64,000 bases of DNA from contig VXAU01001099.1 in the NCBI GenBank assembly GCA_013399695.1, positions 3,854,241 to 3,918,240 of the forward strand, read 5' to 3'. Position numbers and translations under genes: made by a program. Source of the stretch: Formicarius rufipectus (taxonomy: Eukaryota; Chordata; Aves; Passeriformes; Formicariidae). The stretch's first letter is position 1; every line of letters begins with the position of its first letter. Shown here piece by piece: positions 10,871 to 24,274 of the stretch. The notes below the pieces were generated by a model. That model was not told where the DNA came from, did not search any database, and was given only the letters and a program-made list of their open reading frames with translations.

Positions 10871-11430
10871 CTTCTATCCCCCACACTAGGGAAAAAATGT
10901 GTATTTCAAAGATGTTATCAACGTTAGTGCTTTGCCATGAATATATCATTCAGTACCGAAGAAGGAGGACACCCTACCAAAAGTCTTTCCTTAGCTGATG
11001 TGAAGTTCACTTTATTAGCTGTGAGGAAATCCCATTTCTGTATGGGAGGGTAGGCAAACACAAGGCCCCCAGAGACACTGGCGTGGTACTTAGGAAAATT
11101 AGCAGTGCATATTTTTCTCTAGGCTTGTAAGTGAATGTCAAACTGTTGTGCCAAACAGCATCCATGCTGAAAACAAAGAGCTTTGCCAGTTGTGTTCTTT
11201 AGGAGTGGGAAGTTATGATCTGCAATAACTTGTCTTGATATGAAGAGTTGTCCCTCAGTGCTAGAGCGCTGAAAAGTTAAGGTCATTAACAAAGGTGGAA
11301 TTTATTTAAATGTATTCTTTTAGTCATAATAGAGCATACACTATGAAGCCAAAACCTGACACCCTTGTGCAAACAAATTTTTGCTTATTTTAAACATCTT
11401 AGTGAAAAATGGAATTAAAGCCTCAAGGTT

Positions 11431-11846
11431 AGATCCACGAAAATGATCAGAGGGGTTAGACACCTGTCCTTTGAGGAAATGCTGAGAAAGATGGGAGTTT
11501 TCAGCCTGGAGAAGAGAAGGCTCCAGGGAGGCCTTCTGTGGCCTTTGAATATTTAAAAGGGGCTTATAAAAGAGATGAGTAGGGCCTGTTGTGATAAGAC
11601 AAAAGTCGCTGTTTTAAACCTAAAAGAGAGTAGATTCAGGCCAGAGATAAGCAAGAAATTTTATATGATGAGCGTGGTGAAACACCAGCACAAATTGCCC
11701 GAAGAAGTGATAGATGTCTCCCCTCCTGGAATATTCAAGACCAGGTTGGACATGGTTCTGAATAACTTTATCTTGTGGAACATGTCTGTGCTCATGGCAG
11801 GGACCTTTAAAGGTCCCTTCCAATCCAAACTATTCTATGATTATGA
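11431..11846 (+). mobile_element. CR1 LINE, 5'-truncated 3' end
   Basis: The block reads as the 3' end of a chicken-repeat-1 element: TCAGCCTGGAGAAGAGAAGG near 11499, a GATAAG-ACAA segment, a TTTAAACCTAAAAGAG stretch, and the terminal GGTCCCTTCCAA followed by TTCTATGATTATGA. Divergence is high enough to indicate an old insertion. The open frame starting at 11575 is a by-product of this element and its 3' flank, not a host gene. Plus-strand orientation. Confidence 0.9.
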
Positions 11847-14800
11847 AGTATCCCAGGTAGTTTTTGGTATCAGATGTGTAGGCTTAGCTGATGGCTTCAG
11901 TGGCTCAAAGCTGGGGCCTATGAGCCCAAGGCTGTGCCCACATCCTGGTAGAAGAAATCAGAAGTTCATCCTACTGGATGCATTTTAATTCCCTTTTTTT
12001 TCTGCTCCTTGCCACCCCCATTAAACAGCAGGAGAAAGCACACCACAACTTTGGGAGTAACTCCACAGAAGAGGTATGAGAAGTAAGGCTGAAAGGGGCA
12101 GGTCATGTGCATCAGTGGCTGCTGCAGTGAGCTGCAGTCATCCCTGGCTTTAATTCCCTGCTGTGAAAAATGGTATCAAGTGCCTAGAATACTTTGCTAT
12201 TTTAGTGTCTCTCATAATAATAATGTTATGGCATATAACAGATACGTTTAAATTGTAGTAAAAATAAATCTGCAAGAGGTTAAAAATAATAGCCAGCAAG
12301 AAGTATGCAGTTCTCTGTGGAAGCAGATTTACTTTCTGTGGAAATATCTGGACTGTGTTTCTCTTTCACTGTTTACTACTGTCTTCTCCCACGGGACAAG
12401 TATAGCGGAAACCCCAGATGAAAACTTTCATTGGGTTGCCTTTGGTTTCAGCAGGCCTTTCAAGTGCTGTACCTGTCATCTGGAGTAGTTTTTGAAGATA
12501 CAGGGGGCAGGAGACTATTCAAAGTATTGTGAGGGAATGCAAGAAAACTTCCAGTTGGGCTGTCTTCTTATAGGGTCTGTGATACTGTCATGCTATGATG
12601 GTTCTCTGCCAGGGTTGATTATTTGTATTATCATCTCAGTCACTGATAAGCTCCTTCAGAAGCAGATGCTGCATGAGCAGTGAACTAAAAGATGGCCCTT
12701 GCCATTGAGTGCTTATGATAAAAACTGTCAAGTGGATCCTGAATTCATTTAATCAAAGACCCATGTTTTGCTTTGCTTTGTTTTTAAACATGTCTGAAGG
12801 ACAAGCCAGAAGAGTTACGGAATCTAACACTGGGTGTGGAGCAGAGGGGATGGCTGAGAATAAAGTATAAGCAGAAAAATAGAGAAGAAATGAGACAACA
12901 GGCATGGAAGAGTGCCGCAAAGTGGCGTAGAGCACTTCAGAACTGGAGGGCACTCGGCTAAGGAAAGGATCACCGTCTGCATCCTCTGTGGAAGGGAAGC
13001 AGGTGATGTCAGTGTGGGGAAGGTCAGAAGCCAAAGGAAATCACAGAAATGAGACAATAAGAGGTTTGGTTGCAGTTGTAACTTTTGGGATGGAAAGCCA
13101 AAAGTAGGTTTTCTGACACATTAGTGAAAAGAATGGGAAGACTGGCTGGGTACATAGTGAAAGGAGGGAACAGGCAAAGCCTGTGCATGTACCATGCTCA
13201 GACTAGGGAATGCAGCTGTAGGTGGTACTGCAAAGCACAGAAAAAAATAACAAGGTTTTCTCTTCTAGGAGATGCCCCGTACCACTGAAGACAGTTGTTA
13301 TCACATTTCAGTCTTTTAATAGTGATGCACCAAACGCCTGTCTTGCTTTGATGCTGTGAAGAGCAGGCATTTCCGTATGAAGCAAAGCCACAGCGCCAAA
13401 GTCCTTGGGTGTTCTGCTTCACGTTTAATGCCTCTTGTTCACAGAAATATGTCATGAAGAGCCAACCTCCTTGGAACTGACTGCCACTCTGTTCACAGCA
13501 ATTTAACTTTCCTGCTCTGCTTTTTCTGTGCTGAGGCAGAGACTTCAGGAGTGATGCTAATTGAGTCAGTCTGAAGCATTCAGATAAATTTAATCCAGAG
13601 GAACAAGTCAGTCCTACCGGGTAAATAGTAACGATCTTGTGAGTTTGGAGAACTGAGATCTGATCTATGGTGTGTAAATTTCCCATTAACAGCTTGTTCC
13701 TATTCAACTCAGTCCTGCTTGAAAGTTAGCTGTGGTGCTAAATAGGTCAGCTATCCCTTACAGGTGCCTGTTAGTCTGTGATCTGTCTTCAGGTTATTTA
13801 TCAAATCCCTAATGAGATGGTCTTGAACTATTTGAGATCAGGAGAAAGTTGTTAACACTGTCTTGGTTTAAAACGTCCCTGATGCTGAAACTGAGCAGGG
13901 GGGAAACTCTCTTGGTTAGATGAGTTTAGATCTATTGGAACAGATCCGTGTGGTAGTGGGAGTTTGTAAAAATGACACTTCCCAGCGTGTAAGCCCATAT
14001 AATAGGAAAAAGATTTTTTTTTTTTTTTTTAAAGCTGATTGTCTTATTCATTGAGCTGTGCAGTAAGGTGTAACTGGCAGCTCAGACCTGGTTGCTGTGA
14101 TTGGGATTGATTCCAGTGTTGGTTTTTTTTTTTCCAATTCAGTTCCATCATGTTTCAACCTGGGAGCCTTTTGGTGCTCATTTGCAATAGTCCAAGACCA
14201 GTGACTGGTAGATTTGTATTCAGATAAGGACAAGTTTCTGCAGCATCCACATCCAAAATCAAGAAGTGCTCAAGATAACCAGGATGAACAATAATTTCTT
14301 TGCTTGGCTCAGCTATCCTCACCTCCCCTTGGTGTGCAGTAGTAATAGAGATAACAGCAGTTAGAAATAATACACAGAATTAGTACAGCATTTCAGAACA
14401 CTGTGTCACAGCCTTGTGTAGAATAGGGAGGTCTCATCTATAAAAAGGGGTAATCAGTCACAGAGCTGTAGTAAGTGGTTTTCTTGAGGTTATATGGACT
14501 TTTTGTTCTTGACAAACCCATGTCCTGGTGGTGGAGCAAACCCTGACAAAGCACTGCATGGATTTGCCTTCTCTTGGCAGGGCACAGGCCAGAAAAAGCA
14601 CACCAATCCTTTATTGTAGATTTATTCAATCATGGTTGAAGTGACAAGTGAAATCAGAGAGATGTGCAAACGTGTGGCTCTTCTTAAACCACTAGATATG
14701 GGTGCCTATGTATGGATGCAGGTGACCTACTTCAGACAGGTTGTACCCCTTGGCCTTGGTCCTGGAAAAGAGATTAACACATCTTGCCTATGTCCACACC

Positions 14801-16063
14801 AAGAAGTCAAATGGTCTTAAGATTTTTATTACACTGACCCTATTTTTAAATATGTGTAGGTCAGAGCCACAGCTGATATAAAGAATGGCCTGATGCCAGG
14901 GACAGCAGAGGAGCTACAGCAATTTACACAGGCGGGAATTTTGGCCTGTGTTCAGCTGACAGACTCATGTGGGGATGGGGCCAAAGAAGACTGGTAGCAG
15001 AGTAAGGATATTTCCAATTTAATGTGTTAAGACATCCAGATGATTTTGCTCATCACTGTGGTACCCAAATGCTGACAAAATGAGGCACTTGGGCTCTGGG
15101 TCTGTTCTGCTCAGTATTTGGTAAGGTCCCCTGTGGCTTTTTTGTAATGAGCATGCTGCTGTGAAAGTTAAATCTATTAAATGCTATATGTAAGAGAGAT
15201 TTAATGACATGCTATTAAAAAGTTCCACCTACCTAAGAATGCTTTGCTTTCCAGCCCAGGTTTGCTAATATATTCCATATTTCACAGAGATCTCTCTACA
15301 AAGAGAATGCTGTCAGGAACCATTTACAGCTCTGATCTTGCTTTGTTGTCATTTACAAGTGCCAGGTTCCCTTTTGCTGCAGAGCCAACCACTGTGCCAG
15401 AATGTTTCTGCTGTGGGATGTCTCTCCTGGGCATGTTAGTTATGCAGAGCATGGGAAGGTACCTCCTGACTGGTTCCATACAGCTGAGTTTAATAGAGCT
15501 ATAACCATAGTATATTATTTCCTTTTCTTGGTCTCATTTTTCCTCATACTTTTTCCTCTTGGAATATATCTAAAAATGTAAAATGTGTGTTGCTATTCCA
15601 GATGGGGCCATTTGCTTAACATGGCATTGTCCAGAGTAGAATAAACACCCACTGCCCTCTGAAGAGCACTGTGATTGCACACACCACCTGAGTTTATCAG
15701 TAATGCCCCCCATGTAATATGTGAATGAGATAACTATAAAGAGTTCTAATTAGGTGCTACTCCAAAGACTAATTTTCATACTGACAAGAAGCAGAAAGTC
15801 ACGTTGCATCTTCCTTTGGGAATATATATACGAGGGAGAGTTTCCTCTTTAGAAGTTATCTTCAGAGGCAGAAGCTGTGGGAGGTATAGTACAGGCAGTG
15901 ACCACCAGTCCGAGGACTGTAGAGATTCATGTTGGAGCTCTCTTCCCCCTGCAAATGCGTGTGGTTTGTTGACCTTGGCTGGTGCCTATCAAACCACTCT
16001 ATCACTTCACTCTTCAGCAGGCCAGGGGGGGTGAAAATCAGATTGGAAAAAAACCCTCATGGA
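11847..16063. other. intronic sequence between CR1 copies
   Basis: AT-rich DNA with poly(T) at 14014-14030 and a MITE-like relic at 14858-14947. A 169-codon minus-strand frame at 13198-13707 begins with TTG and has no recognisable domain; a run of this length is about what chance allows in a window this size. No gene is supported. Confidence 0.5.
14858..14947. mobile_element. MITE-like palindromic relic
   Basis: The sequence starts AGGTCAGAGCCACAGCTG and ends AATTTACACAGGCGGGAATT plus TTGGCCT, so the two ends are approximate reverse complements. GGAGCTACAGCAATTTACAC is close to the arm of a hairpin element that is abundant in turtles and crocodilians and survives as fossils in birds. About 90 bases, diverged. 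The superfamily (Harbinger-like, as for Chompy elements) is recalled, not shown. Confidence 0.45.
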
Positions 16064-16594
16064 TCAAGGTAAAGGCACTGGTGAGGCACCCCTAATCCTG
16101 TTTTCAGTTTTGGGCCCCTCACAACAAGAAAGACACTGAGATGCTGGAGTGTATCCAGAGAAGGCTAGCAGAGCTGGTGAAGGGTCTGGAGAACAAATCC
16201 AATGAGGACCAGCTGAGGGAGCTGGGGAAGTCTAGCCTGGAGAAAAGGACACTCAGAGGAGGCCTTACCAGTCCCTACAACTCCCTGACGGGAGATTGTA
16301 ACCAGATGGGAGTCAATCTCTTCTCCCAGGATGAGAGGAAGTTGCCTCAAGTTGCAACAGGGGAAGTGTAGATATTAGGAAAAATTTCTTCACTGGAAAT
16401 GTTGGAACAGGCTGCCCAGGGAAGTGGTGGAGTGACTGTCCCTGAAGGGCTTTAAAAGATGTGTTGTCTGTGACACTCAAGGACATGGTTTTGTGGTGAA
16501 CATGTTGGTGGTGCTAGGTTGATGGCTGGAATTTATGGTCTTAGGGATCTTTCCCAGCCTTTAGAATTAATCACTAGCATAGAATTATTCTATG
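16064..16594 (+). mobile_element. CR1 LINE, 5'-truncated 3' end
   Basis: A longer CR1 fragment. It begins with AAGGCACTGGTGAGGCACCC and contains TTTTGGGCCCCTCACAACAA, GGTGAAGGGTCTGGAGAACA and GAACAGGCTGCCCAGGGAAG. It ends with a decayed CCCAGCCTTTAGAATTAATC and TAGAATTATTCTATGG. The open frame at 16141-16371 lies wholly inside it and is not a gene. It belongs to a CR1 subfamily with a different 3' end from the copy at 11431. Plus orientation. Confidence 0.92.
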
Positions 16595-18639
16595 GGGAAA
16601 ATTAACTCCATCCCAACCAGATCCAATTCCATTGCTCCTCAGTCCAGACCACAGCCCTTACTTTTTACTGGGATTCAGCTCCCCAGCAATGTCTTCCTTT
16701 GGCTCATGTATATGTGGAAGATAAGAAGGAGCAAACCAGTTTCCTGACTGTTTTCTACATGTCCCCAATCCAAATGGGCCTCCAACTTGTACTGAATGAG
16801 AGAGTGCTATATGGGGAGTTTAGTCATTCTTTTCCTCTTGTCCTGCTCCTGGGATGAACTGTGACTTCTGTTAGCACACGACGTAGTTTAATGTCAAATG
16901 GTCAAGAAAATCTTGAAACTAATAGGATAGGATGGAGGGCAGACCAAGATGCCAAACTGGCAGGCGTACAAAGTGCACAGGCAAACAAAGCAGGACTACA
17001 AGCTTTATTTATTTTGTTTGCTTGGTTTTTTTGTGTGTGTCCGACATGCAGCTATGTTAACAGCTGCAGCTAATGACTTCTGAAGGGATCTCCTCTCCTG
17101 GCTCCCTTTTCCCTCTTCCAATCTATGTATGTATTTTCCCTGAGTGCTGTTCTAGGAACTGCATTAAAACCTCCCTAGTCATTACTTGTCCTTTTAGTGT
17201 GGGAAGTCCCTGCAAATGGTGGCTTAGGCAGGAGCCTGAAGCAGTTCTGTTTCAGAGGAAACCAACTGTAGCAATCTATTTTTAAAAGGTTATTTTGCTG
17301 AATTGGATTTTATGACCTGATTTGAACTGGTGTTGAGCACCCACGTGTAATGCTGCTGCAGCCTCGACCCACAGGAGTGGCACTGTGTGCTATTTTCCTA
17401 GTGCAATCCTATCTGCTTTCTATATCAGACACTAACAAACTATTCTCTCCATTCTCAGTCCTGCTTGTCCTGTGTGTTGATAGTGGAAATTGCAGATCTT
17501 TTGCTGAGGGAAGTAAAACTATACTTGTTACATTGTAGTTTCTGAACTCTCCTGTTTCCCTTCAAGCAGTGGGAGTCTGGGGTTGGGGCTGTCATCTCTT
17601 ATGAAACACTCATATTTATTTTGACTATCTCTAAAATATTTTAAAATTCTACATGACCAAAGAGTTTATGCAAGAGTTTAAATAAGAGTCATCCTTAACT
17701 TTGCTGTAGAGTTACAGATATAGGTACTGTATTAAGACCTTAAAACACCAAACACCCAAACCTCTCAACTACAGTAAATGAAACCTGAACAGCCTTGATG
17801 CAGAAAGCCACAGGCAGCTGCAGCATCAATCCCTGATGCCTTGTCTGGACAGATCCTCACACAGCTCCTCTAAACATCAGTGGCACGGGATCTTTACAGT
17901 GGGATTTTGGCGGGCACCAGCCTGGGCTTGTACTTCCTTGTAGGAGGCATTCAGCATGTAGGAGTGAATATAAACCTTGTATTCAGTCTCTTGACACTGT
18001 CTCAGTATTTCTATTGTGTAATTCGGCACAATATTTTAATTGTGTTGAAGTAACTTGAGTTTATTCTCAATCCAGAAACAAATGGAAAAGCTGTAATGCA
18101 TGGCTTTAGATTAGATATTGATGCTCAAGAAAGCTAAGTGACACACTTTTACACATGGATAAATAAATATGTTAATTTGAAAATTTAGGACTTATCATGG
18201 AGGTTTTTGTCATACTGAAGTCCTCCTGGGACTCTGCTGACAACTGGGACTTTTAGATAGAAAGCCTCCATGGAAGAGTAGGTGCTGATGGCTCTGTTGT
18301 TGGCACCCATTCATTTGAGCCCCTAAGAGGCACTTAGATATAAAAAATGCACATTTTTTAAGTTAAGACTTGAGGTCCATGGCTTTGAAACTTGGTGCAA
18401 CTAAGGCATTCCCTGAGCAATTTCTGTGGAGGAAGACTGCATTTCTATATGCTGGCCAGATTCCTCTTGGGATAATTATGTTGTTTTCTTGCTTTTCTAA
18501 ATTTCTACTCGGAGTTTATCCTTTGCAATGCTGGTATGCATGAGTAGTTGCTGCATTTGACTGTATGAATTGCTGCACTTTAACATGGAGAGGTAATTTT
18601 TATCTGTGACTCTGCCATAGGGCTTCAGGGTGAGGATCA
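16595..18639. other. AT-rich intronic sequence
   Basis: No gene, RNA gene or recognisable repeat seen. Frames of 60-76 codons are scattered and lack splice support. Confidence 0.5.
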
Positions 18640-19030
18640 GATTATTCTTAGTGCCTCTGCTGTTTTTGCATAACCTCCCTTCCTTTATTCAAGGTAAAAC
18701 AAACACTGTCTCTGGCAGCTTTGAGTCGGGAACAGCACATGCAGACACCGTGTCCAGGCACCCCATCCTTCCCGGCTGCTACCGAGCTGTGTGGGAACAC
18801 ACGGGCTTCCCCTGCGTCACGCCCCAGCCTGCGTGCCTGAAGGAAACCTCCTTGGATCTTCAGCTCTTCCTGTCTGGCTGCACGTGGCTCCAGCACGTCA
18901 CAGCTCATTGTTTCAGATGGCAAAGTGGGCTGCCGCCTGCAGCACGAGAGGAGCTGTAAAACGTTATTTTACAGTGATGTTATTGTTATCGAAGAACTTT
19001 GTAAATTGTTAAGCACTGCGTGTTGGTCAG
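18640..19030. promoter_or_regulatory. CpG-rich patch with E-box and CRE-like sites
   Basis: About fifteen CpGs fall within 390 bases. TGCGTCACG at 18813-18821 and CACGTCA at 18894-18900 are CRE/bZIP-like, and CACGTG at 18881-18886 is a canonical E-box. Frames are open on both strands here but begin with GTG or at other unsupported starts. The hydrophobic start of the plus-strand frame looks like a signal peptide but has no ATG. The best reading is a candidate enhancer or minor promoter. Confidence 0.3.
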
Positions 19031-20307
19031 ACAGAGTTTTCTGACTCACGCTGCTTGGTAAGAGGCTTGTGAGTGAATACCTGCTGTATGCAAAGAAGAG
19101 GGAAGGCAGGCTGTGGTTGTCTCCAGCATCACAAATCAGAGGGTCCTTTTTCTGGTGCTGACTGGAGTGGAGTTCCCAACATCTCAGCCCTTTTCTTTCT
19201 CTTCATGTGTCATGTTCATATAGGGTTAAATCAAGGTGCAGTAGCTGCATTGCAAGCACTTCTGACAAGAAATCTTGAGCTTCTGCATCTGTAACTTTCC
19301 TGAGGCTCTCTTAGATAAAGCCTGGCAAACTTTATCTGACAGCCAGATTGAGACTTCTGTTTACTTTCCTGGTGTCAGTGCCTTTAAGTGCGCCCAGAAA
19401 TGTTCATCCCAAAGTTGTAGGTATCTCCAGGTTATATTTACAAGCAACAATGTTGCAATAGAAATGCCTCAGCAGTAAGACATTAAGCAGGCATAAAGCA
19501 AGGAGTGTTACATCCTCATAAGGTCAAACAGTTGTGCCTTTTCGGGTGGAAACCATAATGCAAAAATGGGAATCCAGGCTTTAAATTTTATGCATCTCAC
19601 CTTTTCTGGTCTCTTTGGTGTGTGTTTCAGACCAAGAAGGTTCCTCAATTGTCCTTGTTCATGTTAAGGATCAGTTATCCCCTTGCTGTGAAAACCAATC
19701 CATTGCAGAACAATGAGTTTTTTGCCTTGGAGTAATCCTAAGGGAAAAGATTGCTGCTGTGAAAAGCAGAGCCCCTGGTCTTGTTATTCTGTGTTGCTCT
19801 TGTCATCATTAAAGCTCCTTGTGTTAGACCATGAGCAACCCAGATCATCACTGGCCTTCCCTGCTGCTGGAGCCTGCAGTGAGACCGTAATCCTGCATTT
19901 GCCATCACAGTATCTTCCCATACAGTGTGATTTTTACAAATCTAATATTCTACTTTCTCTGCAGGAACAGCAGTAACAACAAGCCAGGGCTGCAAGCAGC
20001 AATGTTAGCAGAAGCAAGCAAGTAGCACGTAATCAGACAGTGCTGGACAAAAAACAGCTAATTTTCACCTTGGAGTACCAAGGTTGTGGATAAGTTTAGA
20101 GGATAATTTAAATTCTGAAGATGAAGGTCCTGCTTCTGCTGTGGCCTACTGGATGACATTAAACAGTAGGCATTGCTCAGTGCCTCAGTTTCCCTCTGAG
20201 AATTGGATAATTGGCTGTGGATAAAAGGTCCTATAAAATAATGGCACTTAAAGCAGTGCATGTAACAGTTACTAACACAGAACACTGTCATCATCTCTGC
20301 TCCATAA

Positions 20308-20390
20308 ATGTGAGGAACTGAGGCAGAAAATGGTTTGCCAAGAGCTATTTATGTAGTTGGGTCAAGAGTCCTCATTAGACCTCTGGAGCT
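20308..20390 (+). mobile_element. ancient MIR/L2-like fragment
   Basis: GTGAGGAACTGAGGCAGAAA, followed by TTTGCCAAGAGCTATTTATG and GGGTCAAGAGTCC, aligns by eye with the conserved tail of MIR/L2-type elements (gaaactgaggcacagagag, gttaagtgacttgccc...). It is highly diverged, so the boundaries are approximate. Confidence 0.45.
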
Positions 20391-21141
20391 GCCTGGCCAG
20401 CGTGCAGACTCTGTGCTGCTCAGCACCCTCTTGCCCTGCCCCCGAGTGCCCCAGCGATGGGGTGAACACACAGGACTCGGGTGTGTGGAACGGAATGAGG
20501 CCCATTCCTTTCACTGGCACTGCTGAGTGAGTTGCAAAAGTAATAAACAAAATGGTTCTTATCTAGGAAAAAGGTTTTAGAGCCCTCTGTTTGTAACAAG
20601 CATTTGCTAGTAGTACAAAGTATATGGGACAGCATTGTCCTAATTAGTTTTCTGTCAAAATTAACAGCCTTTGAGTTCAGAAGGAACAGATTTAGGCCAA
20701 CACAGTGTCTTTGAAAAATTCACAGAACTTTTTGCCCTGTGGTTTTGAATATGAGTTGAAACTTCAACATCATGGAACTTCCTTTGAGCAGATCTTTACT
20801 CTTCATTTAAAATGTTTTCCCTCTTTAAAAGCCTGCTTCTTAGTGTAATTTGAATCCATCTTATTTTAGAGTATATATTTAGTATCCAGCTGATTTTTTT
20901 TTTTTTTTTCCCCTCTAAAGTTCTTGGATAGCAAGTCCACTAAGAAATTTCACCATTGCCAAACCAGTTTAAGACATTTGGAACTTCAATTACCTGCTGA
21001 ACTCTTAAAAAGTAATTTGGTAATGAAAGCAGTGAATGCATTCTGCAGTGTTTAAAGATTGCTTACAGAGATAAAATGGTTTTGGCTGCATGTCAGATAA
21101 ATAGTTTTATGATGAAGCATATGTGCAACTAGTTTTTCTCC

Positions 21142-21160
21142 TTTTTTTTTTTTTTTTTTT
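21142..21160. repeat. poly(T) tract, 19 bases
   Basis: A pure T homopolymer. No retroelement body is recognisable next to it on either side. Confidence 0.9.
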
Positions 21161-23443
21161 GAATGAATCTGAGGAGTCTAATCCTTCAGAATATCCCTAA
21201 ACAAATTTTGGATTACTAGATCCTGTGTTCTTAAATGAAGAGAAACATTTAGTATTTTGCACCTAAGGAACATCTTTCATCTCTGGATCTTGATGTATTT
21301 TACAGAGCCAAATATGTTCAGTCTAACCAAACTTCTGTGAAACAAGAAAATACCATTTCCTATTTTAGACCTGTGTTAGCCAGCAGGAAGACATGATCTG
21401 ACTCTCGGGTCAGGCTGGTAGCAGAAGTTGCTGGACAATGGTGTGGGATGGAACATCTAGGTAAGAAACTTAGGGAACAGATTCTTGGAGTCTTGCTATT
21501 TTGACATTGACTTGAACATGATCTTGGTCATGAGGCTGATGCCTCTTGAAGGTGAACAAAAGAAGGGTGCAAAAACTGTTTGTCTCCCACTCTGAGTTGT
21601 GAATTGTTTGCCTGGGTCCCTTGGCAAGCACTGTGCATGCCTGGGGAACCAGACAAGGGCTCTGATGTGCAGAACAGTGGCCAGCGTAGAGGACAAGAAA
21701 GATCTGAACTGCCTTTCTATCATACGGGTAACAGCTGAAGTTTTGCTTGTGGGAGAGAAGCTGCTCTTTCAGTGTGGTTCCATTTTAAATTTCACGTTTC
21801 TGGAGGTGGGTTGGCTGAAATAAATACACACTTAGCTTTTGTTTGAGAGGTGATTGAATTACTGTGGGATGCCTATCTCTATGTGTGGCTGTGTAGAATT
21901 AAAAAGTTTATCCTAGTCACCCTAAAATGAAGAATCTTGTTGAAAAATGAAGACCATCAGTACCAGAATGGTGAGGTTTTCTTTTTTTTAATTGTGATAA
22001 TGGAATCTGAAGCTGAGTGGTGTTTCCTGTGACTCATACTCTAACATTTTACACTCCATAGTTCATCTGTGACACTGAAGGCAGTCTCATTTGCCATTTC
22101 TTTTTCCTGAACAGTATCTACAGCTGTGGCCAGATGTGCGACGTGCCTTGCAGCTGAGCTGAGTTCAAGGCTTTGAACCTGAGCCATGCTCAGAGTGGCT
22201 GGGCACTGTCCCCACTGCTGCGGAGTTGGTATCTGCAGGCGTAGCTGCACGTGCAGTCCTTCTCTAACCCAAATCAGTCAGAATGATCTGGGTTAAAGAA
22301 AACCCTCTATGCTTTTAAATAGTAGGGCAACCTGGATCACTTTGACACAACTAGGTTAGGGAGTGACTGTACAGACAGTGTGGCAGATTGGAGGGGGCAC
22401 TAACCCATCTCTGCTGTGCCGAGATGGGAGTTGGACCACAGGTCGAGTTCCAGAAGTTGCTCGACTGTTGTCCTGTACGGTAGTCTCGTTTATAGGACAT
22501 CATCCCAGTTTTGGCCTCTGATGACCAGTTTGCAGCACAATGCCATCTATTGTAGATGTATGCTCCTGCCCAAGGGCCTGGTAGTGGCTGGTTCTTCCCC
22601 TACAGTCAATTTAGAACCTCAAGGTTCTGCTAAACTGTGCTGAAGGGAAGCAGCTTCCTAGGCAGTATTTTCTGGGTAGCAGCAGTGATTTTCAGATGTT
22701 TATGCACATGACTGACACGTGTAAGTCTTGACATGAGAGGTGCTCTGTGGGTTTTCACAGCATTCTAAATGTGCTAATAAGGGGCAGATATAGCAAGGCT
22801 TTCTGCAGAAACTGAGGGAAAACAGTCAAGATTTCAGTTCACAGAGGATAGTATGAAAATCTCTAATTCTGTCTTGGGTAAATTTGTAAGTGCATGTTTG
22901 ACACTGGACTTGACAGTGATCTCATTGATTTTTGCTGGGCTTAGACTCAATTTCTTTGATTTAACATCTTTGCATATGAGAACAGTTAGGGAAGCTGGAA
23001 GTATGGATACTTTTTCTTATCCTTGGGGAACCTGTTGGCAGTGGTATTGCAGGTCATGTGCACATGCTGTGACCTGTCTGCACAGCAAGCCACTGCTCTC
23101 TGTCACTTGGCATTAGATATTTCCAAGATACCCTCAGCTATAAAAAAGGCATATTTTCATACCATATTCCCTCCCTGGGAGACCCAATCCCCTTGTTCCC
23201 ATAGCACACACACTGAATTCTGTGGTCTAGCTCCTCACCAGGGCATTATGTTCTTGCCATCATGGGACCTATCCTCTTTCAGTTTCTGGTGGAGGCAACA
23301 ATGGGAGAATCCTGTTTTGGTGCATAGGCTTGTTCAGGAGAGTTAAGCATCCAAATAAACAAATGGAGGAAGGCCCACTGCAGGGGGTGCATGTGCATGG
23401 TGGTGAAAAGAGATGGCCAGGCCATTGGATGGGGAGTTCCCAA

Positions 23444-23482
23444 ACACCAGGGACCATTGACTTCAGTAGTCCCATCTGGTGT
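23444..23482. mobile_element. short hairpin, possible MITE relic
   Basis: ACACCAGGGAC and GTCCCATCTGGTGT are near reverse complements flanking CATTGACTTCAGTA. The CCATTGACTTCA centre matches the core of the hairpin elements elsewhere in the window. Only about 40 bases, so tentative. Confidence 0.3.
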
Positions 23483-24253
23483 GTGTTACAGGTGTGTTGA
23501 TTTGTGAGAACTTCGAGTCCTCTAGCCCTCAAGCTGATGATTACTGGAAAGAAAATACTTTCCTTTGTTGGGAATTATTTCCAAATGCATTCACAACACA
23601 ACGCAGTGTTTCCTCTGGCTGTCTTAAGCAAAGACTTGACCTCTCCTTCTTTCACCTCTCTTGACATTTATTTGTAACAAACAGACCTAGATGTTGCAAT
23701 GTGTTTTTCTGGGTCATTGAATGCATTATATGCTTGTCCTTCAAAGAAAAACTACAGTATCTTTCATCTCAGCCCATCAGGTTGCTTTTACTGGTTTTAC
23801 TTTTGTTGTAGTCTTTAAACCCAACTGTTTTGACAATAAGCGGTATTCATATGGGGAGAAATAACTTCACTGATTCTGGGAGCCCAGTTCCTCATGCCCA
23901 CACTCACTCAGGGCTGTAGCCTGAGGCAACAGCCACGAGTCCAACCCAAAGGGCCAACTCTACTGCTGTGAAATCTGTGGGATTTACACCTGAAGTGGTA
24001 GGATGCAAAATCCTGTGACGGTGCTCAGATACTAGTGGAACTGAGTTGTCCCAGAACAAAGTCTGGCCTCATGTGGTTGTATTTGGCAAATCTAAAATTT
24101 CTCCTTTGTCATGGGCAGATGCTCCCAATCCAGGCTCTCCTGCTGCTATGCAGAAGCAAGTCTACGTGCAGCCTACAGGCTGTCTCCAGCATTTTGGAAA
24201 CCTCTGTGCATGAATGGTTTACCTGCATGTCTGAAAATGAGCTTGATTGACAC

Positions 24254-24274
24254 AAAAAAAAAAAAAAAAAAAAA
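24254..24274. repeat. poly(A) tract, 21 bases
   Basis: A pure A run with no recognisable retroelement upstream of it. It may be a microsatellite rather than a retroposed tail. Confidence 0.9.

Noticed and set aside
11575..11988. 137-codon plus-strand frame
   Set aside because: It lies mostly inside the CR1 3' end (11431-11846).
13198..13707. 169-codon minus-strand frame
   Set aside because: It begins with TTG and has no domain or splice support. A rough estimate of stop frequency in DNA of this composition makes one such run in 64 kb on six frames unsurprising.
16141..16371. 76-codon plus-strand frame with plausible composition
   Set aside because: It lies entirely inside a CR1 fragment.
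18630..18959. 109-codon frame with a hydrophobic, signal-peptide-like start
   Set aside because: The start codon is GTG, the hydrophobic part comes from T-rich DNA, and no splice structure or homology is apparent.
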